Positions 8,090 to 17,314 of a DNA stretch of 64,000 bases are shown here, in pieces; position 1 is the stretch's first letter; each line of letters opens with the position of its first letter. This stretch comes from JAGLTQ01 sp964605385 (GTDB taxonomy: Bacteria > Pseudomonadota > Gammaproteobacteria > UBA6429 > Thiohalophilaceae): positions 1 to 64,000 of the forward strand of contig CAZSCK010000002.1 of assembly GCA_964605385.1 (NCBI GenBank). The letters run 5' to 3'. The notes below the pieces were generated by a model. It was not told where the DNA came from. It did no database searches and saw nothing but the letters and a program-made list of their open reading frames with translations. Position numbers and translations under genes: made by a program.

Positions 8090-9556
8090 GTGAACAAGAA
8101 TAATTTAATTATATATGTATTACTAGGCAGTATGTTTACGACTACTTTTGCTTTTGCAGATGTGCTTGAAGGGAAAAATACAAAACTAACTATTTATCAG
8201 GTGATGCAACGTGTTCTTGAACGTTACCCGTCATTAAAAATATCTGAAATGGAAGTTGCACAAGCGGCGGAACAAAGACGACAAGTTGAAAGTAGTTTAG
8301 GCTGGATACTTAATAGCGCAGCAGGTATTACACATGATTTAACAGGATTTGGTACACCATCAGATCGTTTTGATGTCAGAGGTTCGATTGATCGTCAACT
8401 ACAGTCTGGAGCAACTTTAAGCTTAAGTGGTAGTTACCGTTATGAAGATAGTTCATTGCCATTTGATCCTTTACCAAATCCAGCTCATACCACAAGACTC
8501 GATTTAAGTTATCGTTTACCTCTGGCGCAAGGTGAGGGAAACCCATTATATGTGGAAGGTATTATATCTGCTGATGCAGGTCACGACCTGGCTAAAGCAA
8601 ATCAATTATTAACTCGTATCACATTAGCTGAAAAAGTGAAGGATCTTTTTTATTCCTCTGTATTTACTTTTGCAAGAATAGATAATGCCAGGCAAGACGT
8701 GCATCGAGCAAAACAGCTTAACGTTTATATTAAAAAAAATGTTAAATTAGGTTTATTAGATAAAAAAGATCAACTACAGGCGATTGCGCAATTAGATTCA
8801 AAACTGGCAGATCTTAGTACAATAGAACTTAAATGGACGCAGCAACAAAGCTCGCTAAATCGATTAATGTTGGAAGATTGGGGGGAAGTTACGCAACCAA
8901 TTTTGAGTTCCTCTGAAAAGTATAATAATTACGACATCTATAAATTAATAAAAATAACTGAAAATTATCATCCGGCGGTTACAATTTCTAAAACTAAATT
9001 ACAAATTGCAGAAAGCCATATAAACTCAGCTCGTGATAACAAGAAAGATAGTCTTGATCTTGTTGTGTCTGTAGGGTCTCGAACTTCGAATGGTAATAAT
9101 TCTTCAGGAAGCGTAAGTGAACAGGGTTTTGCTGGTAGCGTTAGTTTTGAATACAAGTATTTATTTGATAATAAAGGTGTAAGCTCAAAATACAAACAGG
9201 CTTTATTAGAAAAAAACATAGCAATACAGGATATTAAAAAAACCAGTAATGACATTCGTTATACGATATCAGGATTGGTTGCAGAAATTAAAACAGCCCG
9301 GTTGGCAGTTAAGGCAATGTATAAAAAGTTAAAAAGTGAATCTTTGAAATTAGATGAGGTTGTTCATCGTTATCATAGCGGCAGGGCAGATACGGAACAA
9401 CTTATTAAATTTCAAAATGAATATTCATTTGCAGAACTAACATATCAAAATCAAAAAATTGAAATGAATAACCGTGTTGTTGCCTTGCAGATATTTACAG
9501 GGCAGTTTTGGAATGAACTGACTAATCGAAATGCTCAAAATGGAGCGATTAAATGA
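8090..9556 (+). CDS. TolC-family outer-membrane efflux protein
   Basis: An outer-membrane channel subunit of a tripartite exporter, 488 residues from the preferred GTG at 8090. That start has aaagga about 9 bases upstream and gives a clean signal peptide (IIYVLLGSMFTTTFAFA). A GTG at 8063 in the same frame would add nine residues. Two halves each show the family's strand-plus-long-helix pattern (AAEQRRQVESSLGW and KTKLQIAESHINSARDNKK). Its stop overlaps the start of the RND gene (ATGA), so the two are translationally coupled. Confidence 0.87.
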   Translation: MNKNNLIIYVLLGSMFTTTFAFADVLEGKNTKLTIYQVMQRVLERYPSLKISEMEVAQAAEQRRQVESSLGWILNSAAGITHDLTGFGTPSDRFDVRGSIDRQLQSGATLSLSGSYRYEDSSLPFDPLPNPAHTTRLDLSYRLPLAQGEGNPLYVEGIISADAGHDLAKANQLLTRITLAEKVKDLFYSSVFTFARIDNARQDVHRAKQLNVYIKKNVKLGLLDKKDQLQAIAQLDSKLADLSTIELKWTQQQSSLNRLMLEDWGEVTQPILSSSEKYNNYDIYKLIKITENYHPAVTISKTKLQIAESHINSARDNKKDSLDLVVSVGSRTSNGNNSSGSVSEQGFAGSVSFEYKYLFDNKGVSSKYKQALLEKNIAIQDIKKTSNDIRYTISGLVAEIKTARLAVKAMYKKLKSESLKLDEVVHRYHSGRADTEQLIKFQNEYSFAELTYQNQKIEMNNRVVALQIFTGQFWNELTNRNAQNGAIK

Positions 9557-12500
9557 AATCAATATTCCGGTTTTTTGTTGAACGAGCATTAATGGTTAAC
9601 CTGATTTCAATTTTTTTAATGGCAGTAGGTATTTATGCGATATTTGATATTAACCGAGAAGCTTTTCCAAATATAAACCTGGATAAAATTCGCATTGATA
9701 TTCCTTATCCTGGTGCATCACCCTCAGAAATAGAACGTTTGGTTATTACACCTATTGAACAGGAGCTAAAAGCATTAGATGGTATTGATACTATGAATTC
9801 TATTGCTTTTAGTGGTTCAGGTATTATTAATCTTGATGTTGATCCAAATTCTGGTAATAGAGAACAAATTGCAAATGATGTACAAATGGCGGTCGATCAG
9901 GCAGTTTTACCTAATGATCTACCATCAAAGCCTCACGTGCTTGAAATAGATGGCGCAGTTTTTCCTGTTATTCAACTTGCTGTTTCTTCGCCTGTTTCTG
10001 AGCTTGAACTAAAACGTTTGGGTGACCAGATTAGTGATGACCTTTTGACTATTAAAGATATTGCAAGGGTACAGGTTCAGGGTGATCGAAAAGCTGAAAT
10101 TCGTATTACTGTTGATCCCGATAAACTTTCATTACACCGTATTTCTATTGGTGAAATTTCTTCACTATTAAAATCATGGAATATTAATTCAGCTGGTGGA
10201 CAAATTAATACATTTGAAGGGCAGAAGATGATTCGCATTGTTGGTCAATTTCAAAATGTAGATGATGTGGCTGCCCTGGTATTACGTTCTAATGATCAAG
10301 GCGATAATATTAAAATTTCTGATGTGGCAACGATTGAAGAATCATTAGTTATCCCTACTACCTATCTGGATTCAGGCGGTAATCCTGCTTTGAATATGAT
10401 TATTCTGAAAAAGGTCGATGGCGACATTATTGATGTTGTTGACAGAATAAAAGACTACATTAAAACAATTCCAAATGTATATGGAGATAAAGTAAATGTC
10501 AGCACATCTCAGGATTTTTCACGCTTTGCACGTTTACGCTTAGGCGTACTAACGAATAATGGTATTTTCGGGCTTATACTTGTTTTTATATCTCTCATAA
10601 TATTTCTACGTTTATCAGTTGCTTTGACAACCACCTGGAGTTTACCTATTGTATTTTTGACCGGCTTATTCCTTTTGCATTTATCAGGTATCACATTAAA
10701 TCTGGTTTCTATGCTGGGTTTTATTATGGTGTTGGGAATGCTGGTTGATGATGCAATTATTGTTGGTGAAAATATTGCTTATCATATGGAGCAGGGTGAT
10801 TCTCCAAATGATGCGGCTGTTAAAGGTGCCTATGAATTATTTGGTCCGGTTACAACCACAATCTTAACAACCATCGCTGCATTTTTACCCTTAATGTTTA
10901 TGTCGGGCATGATTGGTAAGTTTATTGTCGCAATTCCTGTTGTGGTTATTTTATTATTATTTTTCTCGTGGCTTGAAGCTTTTTTGATTTTGCCCAGTCA
11001 CGTGAGTCATTTAACAAGTACAAAAGTTAAAGCAAAAGAAAAACAATGGTTGGTTAGCTTTGAACATAGTTACGCAAGGTTTTTAGCCTGGGTATTACAT
11101 CATAGATGGACTGTGGTTTTTTTATCGGCATTAGTTTTAATTGGAAGTATTGTATTAGCAAAACAAACAATGCAGTTTCAGTTATTCCCTGCAGTTGCAA
11201 TTGATCAATATTTAGTTCGTGTTACCGCAAATCCAGGAACTAATTTAAATGATTTGCGGATATACCTGAAAAAAGTTGATCAGGAAATTCGTAAACATAT
11301 AAAGCCTGAGTATTTAGAAAGTACGATTCTTTCCAGTGGTCAAACACAACGTGATGCAGGTGATCCATTAACACAACGTGGAAGTCGTTTTGGACAAATA
11401 AGGGTGTTATATATACCTGCGGTTCTAAGACCAGAACATGATGCGATTAAAGAACTCCGTTATTTTGAAAAGAATTTGCCTGTAAAATATCCTGAGTTAG
11501 AAATTGCTTTTGAACTTGTTAAACCCGGGCCACCTACAGGTCGAGCCCTGGAGTTGGAAATATCAAGTAAAGATGGTGTATCGAATGAAAGGGTAGCAGA
11601 AAATGTAATCAAGTTTTTAAAAAATATAAAAGGTGTCACAACGATAGAAAGTGGCTTACAGCCTGGTGATAAGGAAATTCATGTTGTTCTCGATAAAAAC
11701 CTTGCAACATATGCTGGTGTTAACCTGGAAACTGCGGCTTTACATATACGTGCATCTGTCGATGGATTACGGATAACAACAACACGGTATGGAACTGAGG
11801 AAGTGGATGTAACAATTCGTTATCCAGAGGACGTTGAAGATATTAAAGCATTACAAAACTTACAAATACCCAATAGCCGTGGGGGTTTGATTCCGTTGCG
11901 CTCAATTGCTCAGTTTGATGAGAAAATAGGTTTTACTACCATTCGTCATAAAAATGGTTTAAGAGTGATTCGTGTTTTCGCTAATATTGATGAAACTCAA
12001 ACTAGTAGTATTAAACTAAATAAACAAGTCGAAAGTAATAAGGAAATCTGGTTAGCTGAATTTAAGAATAAAGTGAAAATTAATTTTGGTGGTGAAGCGG
12101 AAAAGAATGATGAATCATTTCAGGATTTAGCTTTTTCATTTTTATTTGCATTAATAGCGATATTCTTTTTACTCGCCATTCAGTTTAACAGTTTAGGTTA
12201 TCCGTTGATTGTTATGCTGGCGATACCTTTTGGTGTTGTTGGTGTTATCTTAAGTTTTTATGTACATGATATTTTATGGAAACCTATGCCATTGTCTTTC
12301 TTTTCAAGCATGGGCATGGTGGCATTAACTGGGGTTGTCGTTAATAGCTCAATGATACTGCTGGTCTTTATTCAAAGGGCGCGGGAAGATGGTATGGAGG
12401 CTATGCAGGCAATTATACTTGCTGGACGTAGACGTTTACGTGCTGTTGTTCTTACCGCAGCAACAACAGTTGTTGGATTATTGCCAACGGCTTATGGTTG

Positions 12501-12672
12501 GGGGGGAACAGATCCTTTTGTTGCACCAATGGCACTTGCATTATCATGGGGATTAGCCTTTGCAACCTTGATTACATTGATTGTAATTCCTGCAGCATTA
12601 GCAGCGAGTATTGATGTTTCAGAACACATGAGCAAGTGGTGGGGTAGTTTCATGAAACGCTTTAGCAGATAA
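9553..12672 (+). CDS. RND-family efflux pump inner-membrane subunit
   Basis: A protein of 1039 residues, the usual length of AcrB-type proton-driven exporters. It has the two-fold architecture: an N-terminal helix, a large periplasmic porter loop from about 30 to 330, a block of helices containing GMLVDDAIIVGENI (Asp-Asp of the proton relay in TM4), a second porter loop, and a final helix block. The first porter segment has the canonical YPGASPSEIERLV motif. The gene overlaps the upstream TolC-type gene by 4 bp. No membrane-fusion (adaptor) gene is adjacent, although RND pumps of this class need one. The substrate cannot be told. Confidence 0.92.
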   Translation: MKSIFRFFVERALMVNLISIFLMAVGIYAIFDINREAFPNINLDKIRIDIPYPGASPSEIERLVITPIEQELKALDGIDTMNSIAFSGSGIINLDVDPNSGNREQIANDVQMAVDQAVLPNDLPSKPHVLEIDGAVFPVIQLAVSSPVSELELKRLGDQISDDLLTIKDIARVQVQGDRKAEIRITVDPDKLSLHRISIGEISSLLKSWNINSAGGQINTFEGQKMIRIVGQFQNVDDVAALVLRSNDQGDNIKISDVATIEESLVIPTTYLDSGGNPALNMIILKKVDGDIIDVVDRIKDYIKTIPNVYGDKVNVSTSQDFSRFARLRLGVLTNNGIFGLILVFISLIIFLRLSVALTTTWSLPIVFLTGLFLLHLSGITLNLVSMLGFIMVLGMLVDDAIIVGENIAYHMEQGDSPNDAAVKGAYELFGPVTTTILTTIAAFLPLMFMSGMIGKFIVAIPVVVILLLFFSWLEAFLILPSHVSHLTSTKVKAKEKQWLVSFEHSYARFLAWVLHHRWTVVFLSALVLIGSIVLAKQTMQFQLFPAVAIDQYLVRVTANPGTNLNDLRIYLKKVDQEIRKHIKPEYLESTILSSGQTQRDAGDPLTQRGSRFGQIRVLYIPAVLRPEHDAIKELRYFEKNLPVKYPELEIAFELVKPGPPTGRALELEISSKDGVSNERVAENVIKFLKNIKGVTTIESGLQPGDKEIHVVLDKNLATYAGVNLETAALHIRASVDGLRITTTRYGTEEVDVTIRYPEDVEDIKALQNLQIPNSRGGLIPLRSIAQFDEKIGFTTIRHKNGLRVIRVFANIDETQTSSIKLNKQVESNKEIWLAEFKNKVKINFGGEAEKNDESFQDLAFSFLFALIAIFFLLAIQFNSLGYPLIVMLAIPFGVVGVILSFYVHDILWKPMPLSFFSSMGMVALTGVVVNSSMILLVFIQRAREDGMEAMQAIILAGRRRLRAVVLTAATTVVGLLPTAYGWGGTDPFVAPMALALSWGLAFATLITLIVIPAALAASIDVSEHMSKWWGSFMKRFSR

Positions 12673-12723
12673 ATGCTAAGTAGGTATATACATATGCGTT
12701 GGCTTTAAGCCATGCAGGTTAGT

Positions 12724-13212
12724 TTAAAGAATACGTCCCGCACCCGTAAATCGTTTACGCCAATATTTTTCTTGCATTGAACTGATCTTGACTCGCTTAC
12801 CCGAAGAGGGAGCATGAATAAATTTGTTCTTTCCCAAATAAATACCAACGTGTGAAACAGAACGTGAAAGTGATGTTTTAAAAAAGACTAAATCACCTGC
12901 TTTTAAATATTTACGCGAAATACGTTTTGCTGCTTTGAATTGTTGGCCTGTGGTACGAGGAAGATTAATTCCGGCAACCCTGTGGCTGTATTGAACCAGG
13001 CCGCTGCAATCAAAACCTCGGCTTGGGGATGTACCACCATAGCGATATTTAACTCCAAGCATCTTTTTGGCAGTTGCAATCACAATTTGATTGCTTGCTG
13101 TTGTTTTACCACGCTTGTACTTAGGGTTGCTTCCACAGCCTGAAAGAACAAGTGCAAAGGTGATAATGGCCAGAATACTGGATATTTTAATTTTTCTAAA
13201 TATACACTTCAT
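12724..13212 (-). CDS. NlpC/P60 lipoprotein, MepS/Spr-like murein endopeptidase
   Basis: A protein of 162 residues. A lipobox ending LSGC (Cys26) marks it as a lipoprotein. The NlpC/P60 domain has the catalytic Cys in RGFDCSGLVQ, the His in SVSHVGIY and a further His in IHAPSSG, and ends in AGRIL. Members cut D-Glu-mDAP or cross-link bonds in peptidoglycan to allow wall expansion. It is convergent with the RND gene and divergent from the gene at 13349. An 18-bp palindrome (13218-13235) sits 6 bases before its start codon. Confidence 0.88.
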   Translation of the reverse strand: MKCIFRKIKISSILAIITFALVLSGCGSNPKYKRGKTTASNQIVIATAKKMLGVKYRYGGTSPSRGFDCSGLVQYSHRVAGINLPRTTGQQFKAAKRISRKYLKAGDLVFFKTSLSRSVSHVGIYLGKNKFIHAPSSGKRVKISSMQEKYWRKRFTGAGRIL

Positions 13213-13217
13213 AGAGC

Positions 13218-13235
13218 ATATTTTAGCTAAAATAT
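13218..13235. repeat. 18-bp perfect palindrome at the start of the NlpC/P60 gene
   Basis: The sequence atattttagctaaaatat is fully self-complementary and ends 6 bases before the start codon of the minus-strand lipoprotein gene. It occupies the place of a Shine-Dalgarno and possibly a -10 element, so it could be an operator or an RNA hairpin. Its function is not shown. Confidence 0.45.
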
Positions 13236-13348
13236 ACTAATAATCAATAAGATATAGCATATATTTAATAAATTAATTTAAGATTTTTAATGTCTGAAAT
13301 GTATAAATGGACACAGAAAAAGTCAGGTTCTTGAGCTAAACTTCGCAT

Positions 13349-13717
13349 ATGGAAATTTCCTCAACAACAAATCGCTCATTTACTCGTTCTGTTACGCCGT
13401 CTAAAAGCAGTAGTGATCGGCAGTCATTTGATCAGAATCAGGCGGCAATTTTAGAAAGTAAAGCTCAGGAACGGGCGTTAGAACAACGTGCAGTTAAGGA
13501 AAAACTGCAACAACACAAAGAAGACACTCAACGCCGTTTAGATGGTCGCTTAATCAGTTTTGGACATGAGCAAGATAATGTGGCTAGCCAGCAGAAACAG
13601 ACTTCTTTTAATCGTTCCCGCGTTAATGAGGCGTATAGTCCTCCTCCAAATGAAGCATCTCATAAGCAAAATAATCACCAGTCAGATACAACAGACGCGA
13701 TTGATATTGTTGTTTAG
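13349..13717 (+). CDS. Hypothetical Gln/Ser-rich protein
   Basis: A protein of 122 residues that I do not recognise. It has no signal peptide and no membrane segment. Residues 30-65 form a charged, Gln-rich predicted coil (KAQERALEQRAVKEKLQQHKEDTQRR shows the pattern). The ends are low-complexity, Ser- and Asn-rich and probably disordered. The start is ATG 13349 without a clear Shine-Dalgarno. It lies between the NlpC/P60 lipoprotein (opposite strand) and the PBP1b gene (same strand, 103 bp on), so a cell-wall-related role is possible only by position. Confidence 0.55.
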   Translation: MEISSTTNRSFTRSVTPSKSSSDRQSFDQNQAAILESKAQERALEQRAVKEKLQQHKEDTQRRLDGRLISFGHEQDNVASQQKQTSFNRSRVNEAYSPPPNEASHKQNNHQSDTTDAIDIVV

Positions 13718-13820
13718 TTAACCTTAGTCATTATTATTTCTGCAAAATTAATTTTAGTAACCGTCTTGAGATTGAGAATCTTTACCTGTGGCGAAGTTGT
13801 GTTTACGGTAGAATGTTTGA

Positions 13821-16115
13821 ATGAAAATAAAATCCCCAATACGGCGTAAGAAAAAAATAGCAACAAAAAAAAATACGCGCCGCAGACATAAAAATAAAAA
13901 AAGTTTACCTTTTTTACGAATATTCCTGTCACTTTTATTGATCTTTATTTTTTATGTAATCTATCTCGATTTTGAAGTCCGTTCACAGTTTGACGGTAAA
14001 AAATGGTCGGTACCTGCTCGTGTCTATGCGCGTCCGCTGGAACTTTATATTGGTAAACCATTGTCACATGAACAATTTAACTTTGAATTAAAGACTTCAG
14101 GTTATCGTTTATCGAAAAATAATATTAAAACCGGATATTATCAAAAAAAAGGGGATAGTTATCGACTCGTAATACGTGAGTTTGATTTTTGGGATGGCCA
14201 TCAACCCCCTCGCTATATTGAAGTTAAACTTGAAGATGGTTTTGTTTCTAATGTTATTGATTTTAGAGATCAAACTGATGTTGCAGTGGTTCGTTTAGAG
14301 CCGGCTATCATGGGGCGTATTTATCCAACTCACCGTGAAGATCGTTTGTTGATTAAATTAGACGATACTCCTGAAAATTTAACCCTGGCATTACTCGCGG
14401 TTGAAGACCGTGAATTTTATTCTCATTTTGGTATAAATCCTAAAGCTATTGTTCGTGCAATGGTTGCTAATATTAAGGCCGGTGCCGTTGTGCAAGGTGG
14501 TAGCACTTTAACGCAACAACTGGTGAAAAACTTTTTCCTTACCAAAAAGAAAAGTTTAGTTCGAAAAGTTAATGAAGCCATTATGGCTCTTTTACTTGAA
14601 CTTCACTATGAGAAAAAAGATATTTTAGAAGCCTACCTTAATGAAATTTATTTAGGTCAGGATAAAAGTCGTGCAATTCATGGTTTTGGTTTGGCTAGTC
14701 GTTTTTATTTTGATAAGCCTGTTTATAATTTGACGCTTTCAGAAATTACGATGCTGGTTGCCATGGTTAAAGGTCCATCATACTATGATCCCTGGCGCCA
14801 TAAAGAACGTTTGCTGCAGAGGAGAAATACCGTTATTGGTTTAATGCAAAAGCAGGGGTCGATAACAGCTTATCAGGCAAAAATTGCAAAAGCCAAACCC
14901 TTAGAGGTGGTAAAACGTAGTGCAAAAATAACCAGTTCTTATCCTGCTTACATGGATTTATTACGACGCCAATTGCAGCAGGATTATAATAAAGAAGATT
15001 TAACCTCAGAGGGGTTACAAATATTTTCCACTTTTGATCCTTATATCCAAAAAATAACAGAGCAAGTGGTCAGGAAAAAGGTTAAGCAGTTAGATAAACA
15101 AAAAAATCTACAAGGTAAGTTACAAAGTGCAATTATAGTCACTAATACCAATAATGCTGATGTACTTGCGATAGTTGGCGATAAGCTGCCTGCTTATGCA
15201 GGATTTAATCGTGCACTGGATGCGTTACGTCCGGTTGGTTCATTAATAAAACCAGCAATTTATTTAACTGCGCTGCAGCAGAAGAATAAATATTCTCTTG
15301 TGACATTGATACAAGATAAAAATATTACTTTGAAATCACAAGATGGAACATTATGGTCACCGCGTAATTATTCGGGAGAATCTCATGGTGAAGTTCCTCT
15401 ATATAAAGGTTTGATCAGTTCTTATAATCAGGCAACGGTACGTTTAGGTTTAGAGCTGGGTTTTGAACCAATCGTTACAACGTTACAGAATCTTGGTATT
15501 CAACGCGATATTCCTCCTTATCCTTCTATGCTTCTCGGTGCTGTAGCAATGACACCATTTGAAATAACTCAAATGTACCAAACCTTGTCGGGTGATGGTT
15601 TTATTACACCATTGCATACTATTCGCAAAGTATTAACCGCAAAAGGTGAACCGTTAAAACATTATCCAGTAAAAATAAAACAAGCTGTTGATGCAACTTC
15701 GGTCAGAATAATAAATAGTGCATTACATGAAGTCACACGCCAGGGGACCGCTAGTTCTTTACGTTGGCGTTTACCAAAAGATTTAAAAGTCGCGGGTAAG
15801 ACAGGGACAACGAACGATACGCGCGATAGTTGGTTTGCAGGTTTTAGTGGAGAACATTTAATTGTTGCCTGGCTGGGAACAGATGATAATCAATCAACTG
15901 GTTTAACGGGTTCCAGTGGAGCATTGACTATCTGGTCAGATATTATGAAAAAAATCAGAACGCGGCCTTTTTCTTTTGCTTATGATGATGAACTTGAATA
16001 TTATCATGTCGAAGCAGAAAAAGGATTTTTGGTTAATGAAAACTGTTCAACTGCGGCATATCTTGCTTTTAGAAAAAATAATTCACCAGAAGAATATGGT
16101 TCCTGTTTGAAATAA
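13821..16115 (+). CDS. mrcB: Penicillin-binding protein 1B (bifunctional transglycosylase/transpeptidase)
   Basis: A protein of 764 residues that polymerises lipid II into glycan chains and cross-links them. It has a very basic cytoplasmic N-terminus (about 30 residues of Lys/Arg), one transmembrane helix (FLSLLLIFIFYVIYL) and a UB2H-like segment. The GT51 domain has EDREFYSHFGI (catalytic Glu about 195), GGSTLTQQLVKNFFL and RKVNEAIMALLLE. The transpeptidase has the nucleophile motif SLIK (about 473), SYN and KTGTTND (about 659). All catalytic motifs are intact. The closing region is shorter than in E. coli. A TPR lipoprotein gene follows after 29 bp and is probably co-transcribed. Confidence 0.95.
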   Translation: MKIKSPIRRKKKIATKKNTRRRHKNKKSLPFLRIFLSLLLIFIFYVIYLDFEVRSQFDGKKWSVPARVYARPLELYIGKPLSHEQFNFELKTSGYRLSKNNIKTGYYQKKGDSYRLVIREFDFWDGHQPPRYIEVKLEDGFVSNVIDFRDQTDVAVVRLEPAIMGRIYPTHREDRLLIKLDDTPENLTLALLAVEDREFYSHFGINPKAIVRAMVANIKAGAVVQGGSTLTQQLVKNFFLTKKKSLVRKVNEAIMALLLELHYEKKDILEAYLNEIYLGQDKSRAIHGFGLASRFYFDKPVYNLTLSEITMLVAMVKGPSYYDPWRHKERLLQRRNTVIGLMQKQGSITAYQAKIAKAKPLEVVKRSAKITSSYPAYMDLLRRQLQQDYNKEDLTSEGLQIFSTFDPYIQKITEQVVRKKVKQLDKQKNLQGKLQSAIIVTNTNNADVLAIVGDKLPAYAGFNRALDALRPVGSLIKPAIYLTALQQKNKYSLVTLIQDKNITLKSQDGTLWSPRNYSGESHGEVPLYKGLISSYNQATVRLGLELGFEPIVTTLQNLGIQRDIPPYPSMLLGAVAMTPFEITQMYQTLSGDGFITPLHTIRKVLTAKGEPLKHYPVKIKQAVDATSVRIINSALHEVTRQGTASSLRWRLPKDLKVAGKTGTTNDTRDSWFAGFSGEHLIVAWLGTDDNQSTGLTGSSGALTIWSDIMKKIRTRPFSFAYDDELEYYHVEAEKGFLVNENCSTAAYLAFRKNNSPEEYGSCLK

Positions 16116-16144
16116 AAACTAACAATGTTAAGTGAAAAAAATTA

Positions 16145-16630
16145 ATGATAAAATTAAATTTATTTATTATTCGTACTTTACTTTTTAGCCTGGCAATATC
16201 TCTTATTGCCTGCCAGGCTCCAAAAGATAAAACTACAGGTTGGACTTCTGCTTCAGGTGAAGTAAGGCCTGGTCCCAAAACAGGTAAAGCAGTTTTAGCA
16301 TTACTCGGTAAGGCTCGACAAGCCAGTAAAAAAGGCTCGTTAAGTTCAGCAGAAAGTCATCTTGAACGGGCGCTGCGTATCGAACCACAAAATCCAACCT
16401 TGTGGTTATACATGGCTAAATTACGTCTTTATGCAGCAAAATCCAAAGAAGCGATTAACCTTGCGAAAAAGGCTTTAGCTCTGTCTTCGCGTGGCGGTAC
16501 AGCCACTAGGGTAAACCGACGATCTTTACAGGCTGACTGCTGGCGGGTGATTGCGCACGCGCATTTAAAGATGAATAACCTCAAAAATGCCCAAAAAGCA
16601 CAAGATAAGGCAAACTCACTAAGTTATTAA
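16145..16630 (+). CDS. TPR-containing lipoprotein
   Basis: A protein of 161 residues. The N-terminal hydrophobic segment ends in SLIAC (Cys at about 23), a lipoprotein signal. Two tetratricopeptide-like units follow (SSAESHLERALRIEPQNPTL and AKEAINLAKKALALS patterns), and a third at the C-terminus (LKNAQKAQDKANSL). It lies immediately downstream of mrcB in the same direction. Small TPR lipoproteins in this position are plausible partners of the synthase at the outer membrane, but that role is inference from context. Confidence 0.7.
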   Translation: MIKLNLFIIRTLLFSLAISLIACQAPKDKTTGWTSASGEVRPGPKTGKAVLALLGKARQASKKGSLSSAESHLERALRIEPQNPTLWLYMAKLRLYAAKSKEAINLAKKALALSSRGGTATRVNRRSLQADCWRVIAHAHLKMNNLKNAQKAQDKANSLSY

Positions 16631-16762
16631 TATTTTTGGTGTTTTTTGCTGAAGTTAGTTCGATTTAAGTGATTTCTACTTTAGTAATTTCCTATGCAGA
16701 CGCTAATTATATAGACTAACGAATAAATCAGTCATAATTTTACTTAAGTAGTGTAAATAATA

Positions 16763-17281
16763 GTGGATAAGGCAGTGTCATTATACTCAGTTGATAAGTT
16801 GATCTCGGAAGCTCGTCGAATTGCGGCAGAATATCGTCGTACTACGGGAAAACCGCTTGGAATCAGCGCTGAGATCGCCAGGCATGATGCTTGTACTTAT
16901 CTTGGGCTTGAGCCTCATGAAGATGCCATTGGCTATGATGCGATGGGATTAACTGGCGAGCGTGAAGGCTTGCGTTTTCAAATAAAAGGTCGGGCAATTT
17001 TTGACGAAAAAAAAGGCGGTCAACGATTAGGGCAAATAAAAGTTGATCAAAACTGGGATAAAATCTTACTGGTTTTGATGAATGAAGATTTTGAGACCAC
17101 TGAGATTTACGAAGCCTCTCATGAAGATATGCTCGATGACATTGATGAGGCCGGAGTAAGTAATCGGAAAAAACGGGGTGTCATGTCGGTTGCCCGATTT
17201 AAACGATTAGCTCAGCTTGTTTGGAATAATGACGAGGGTTTAATGAACGACGAAGTATGGGATAATCAAGCCAATACTTAA
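16763..17281 (+). CDS. Conserved protein of unknown function upstream of the YoaA-like helicase; possible nuclease-like fold
   Basis: A protein of 172 residues starting at GTG, without signal or membrane segment. Unrecognised by name. The middle reads IGYDAMGLTGEREGLRFQIKGRA and then QIKVDQNWDKILLVLMNEDFE. An Asp, then beta strands ending in a Q/E-x-K motif, is the spacing seen in PD-(D/E)xK-type cores, and FQIK would be the variant Q-x-K. This is a visual resemblance only. It is 33 bp upstream of an Fe-S DNA helicase, so a DNA-associated role would fit. It could equally be a non-catalytic relative. Confidence 0.6.
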   Translation: MDKAVSLYSVDKLISEARRIAAEYRRTTGKPLGISAEIARHDACTYLGLEPHEDAIGYDAMGLTGEREGLRFQIKGRAIFDEKKGGQRLGQIKVDQNWDKILLVLMNEDFETTEIYEASHEDMLDDIDEAGVSNRKKRGVMSVARFKRLAQLVWNNDEGLMNDEVWDNQANT

Positions 17282-17314
17282 CCATACTTTAATTATTTTA
17301 TAACGAGTTATTCC

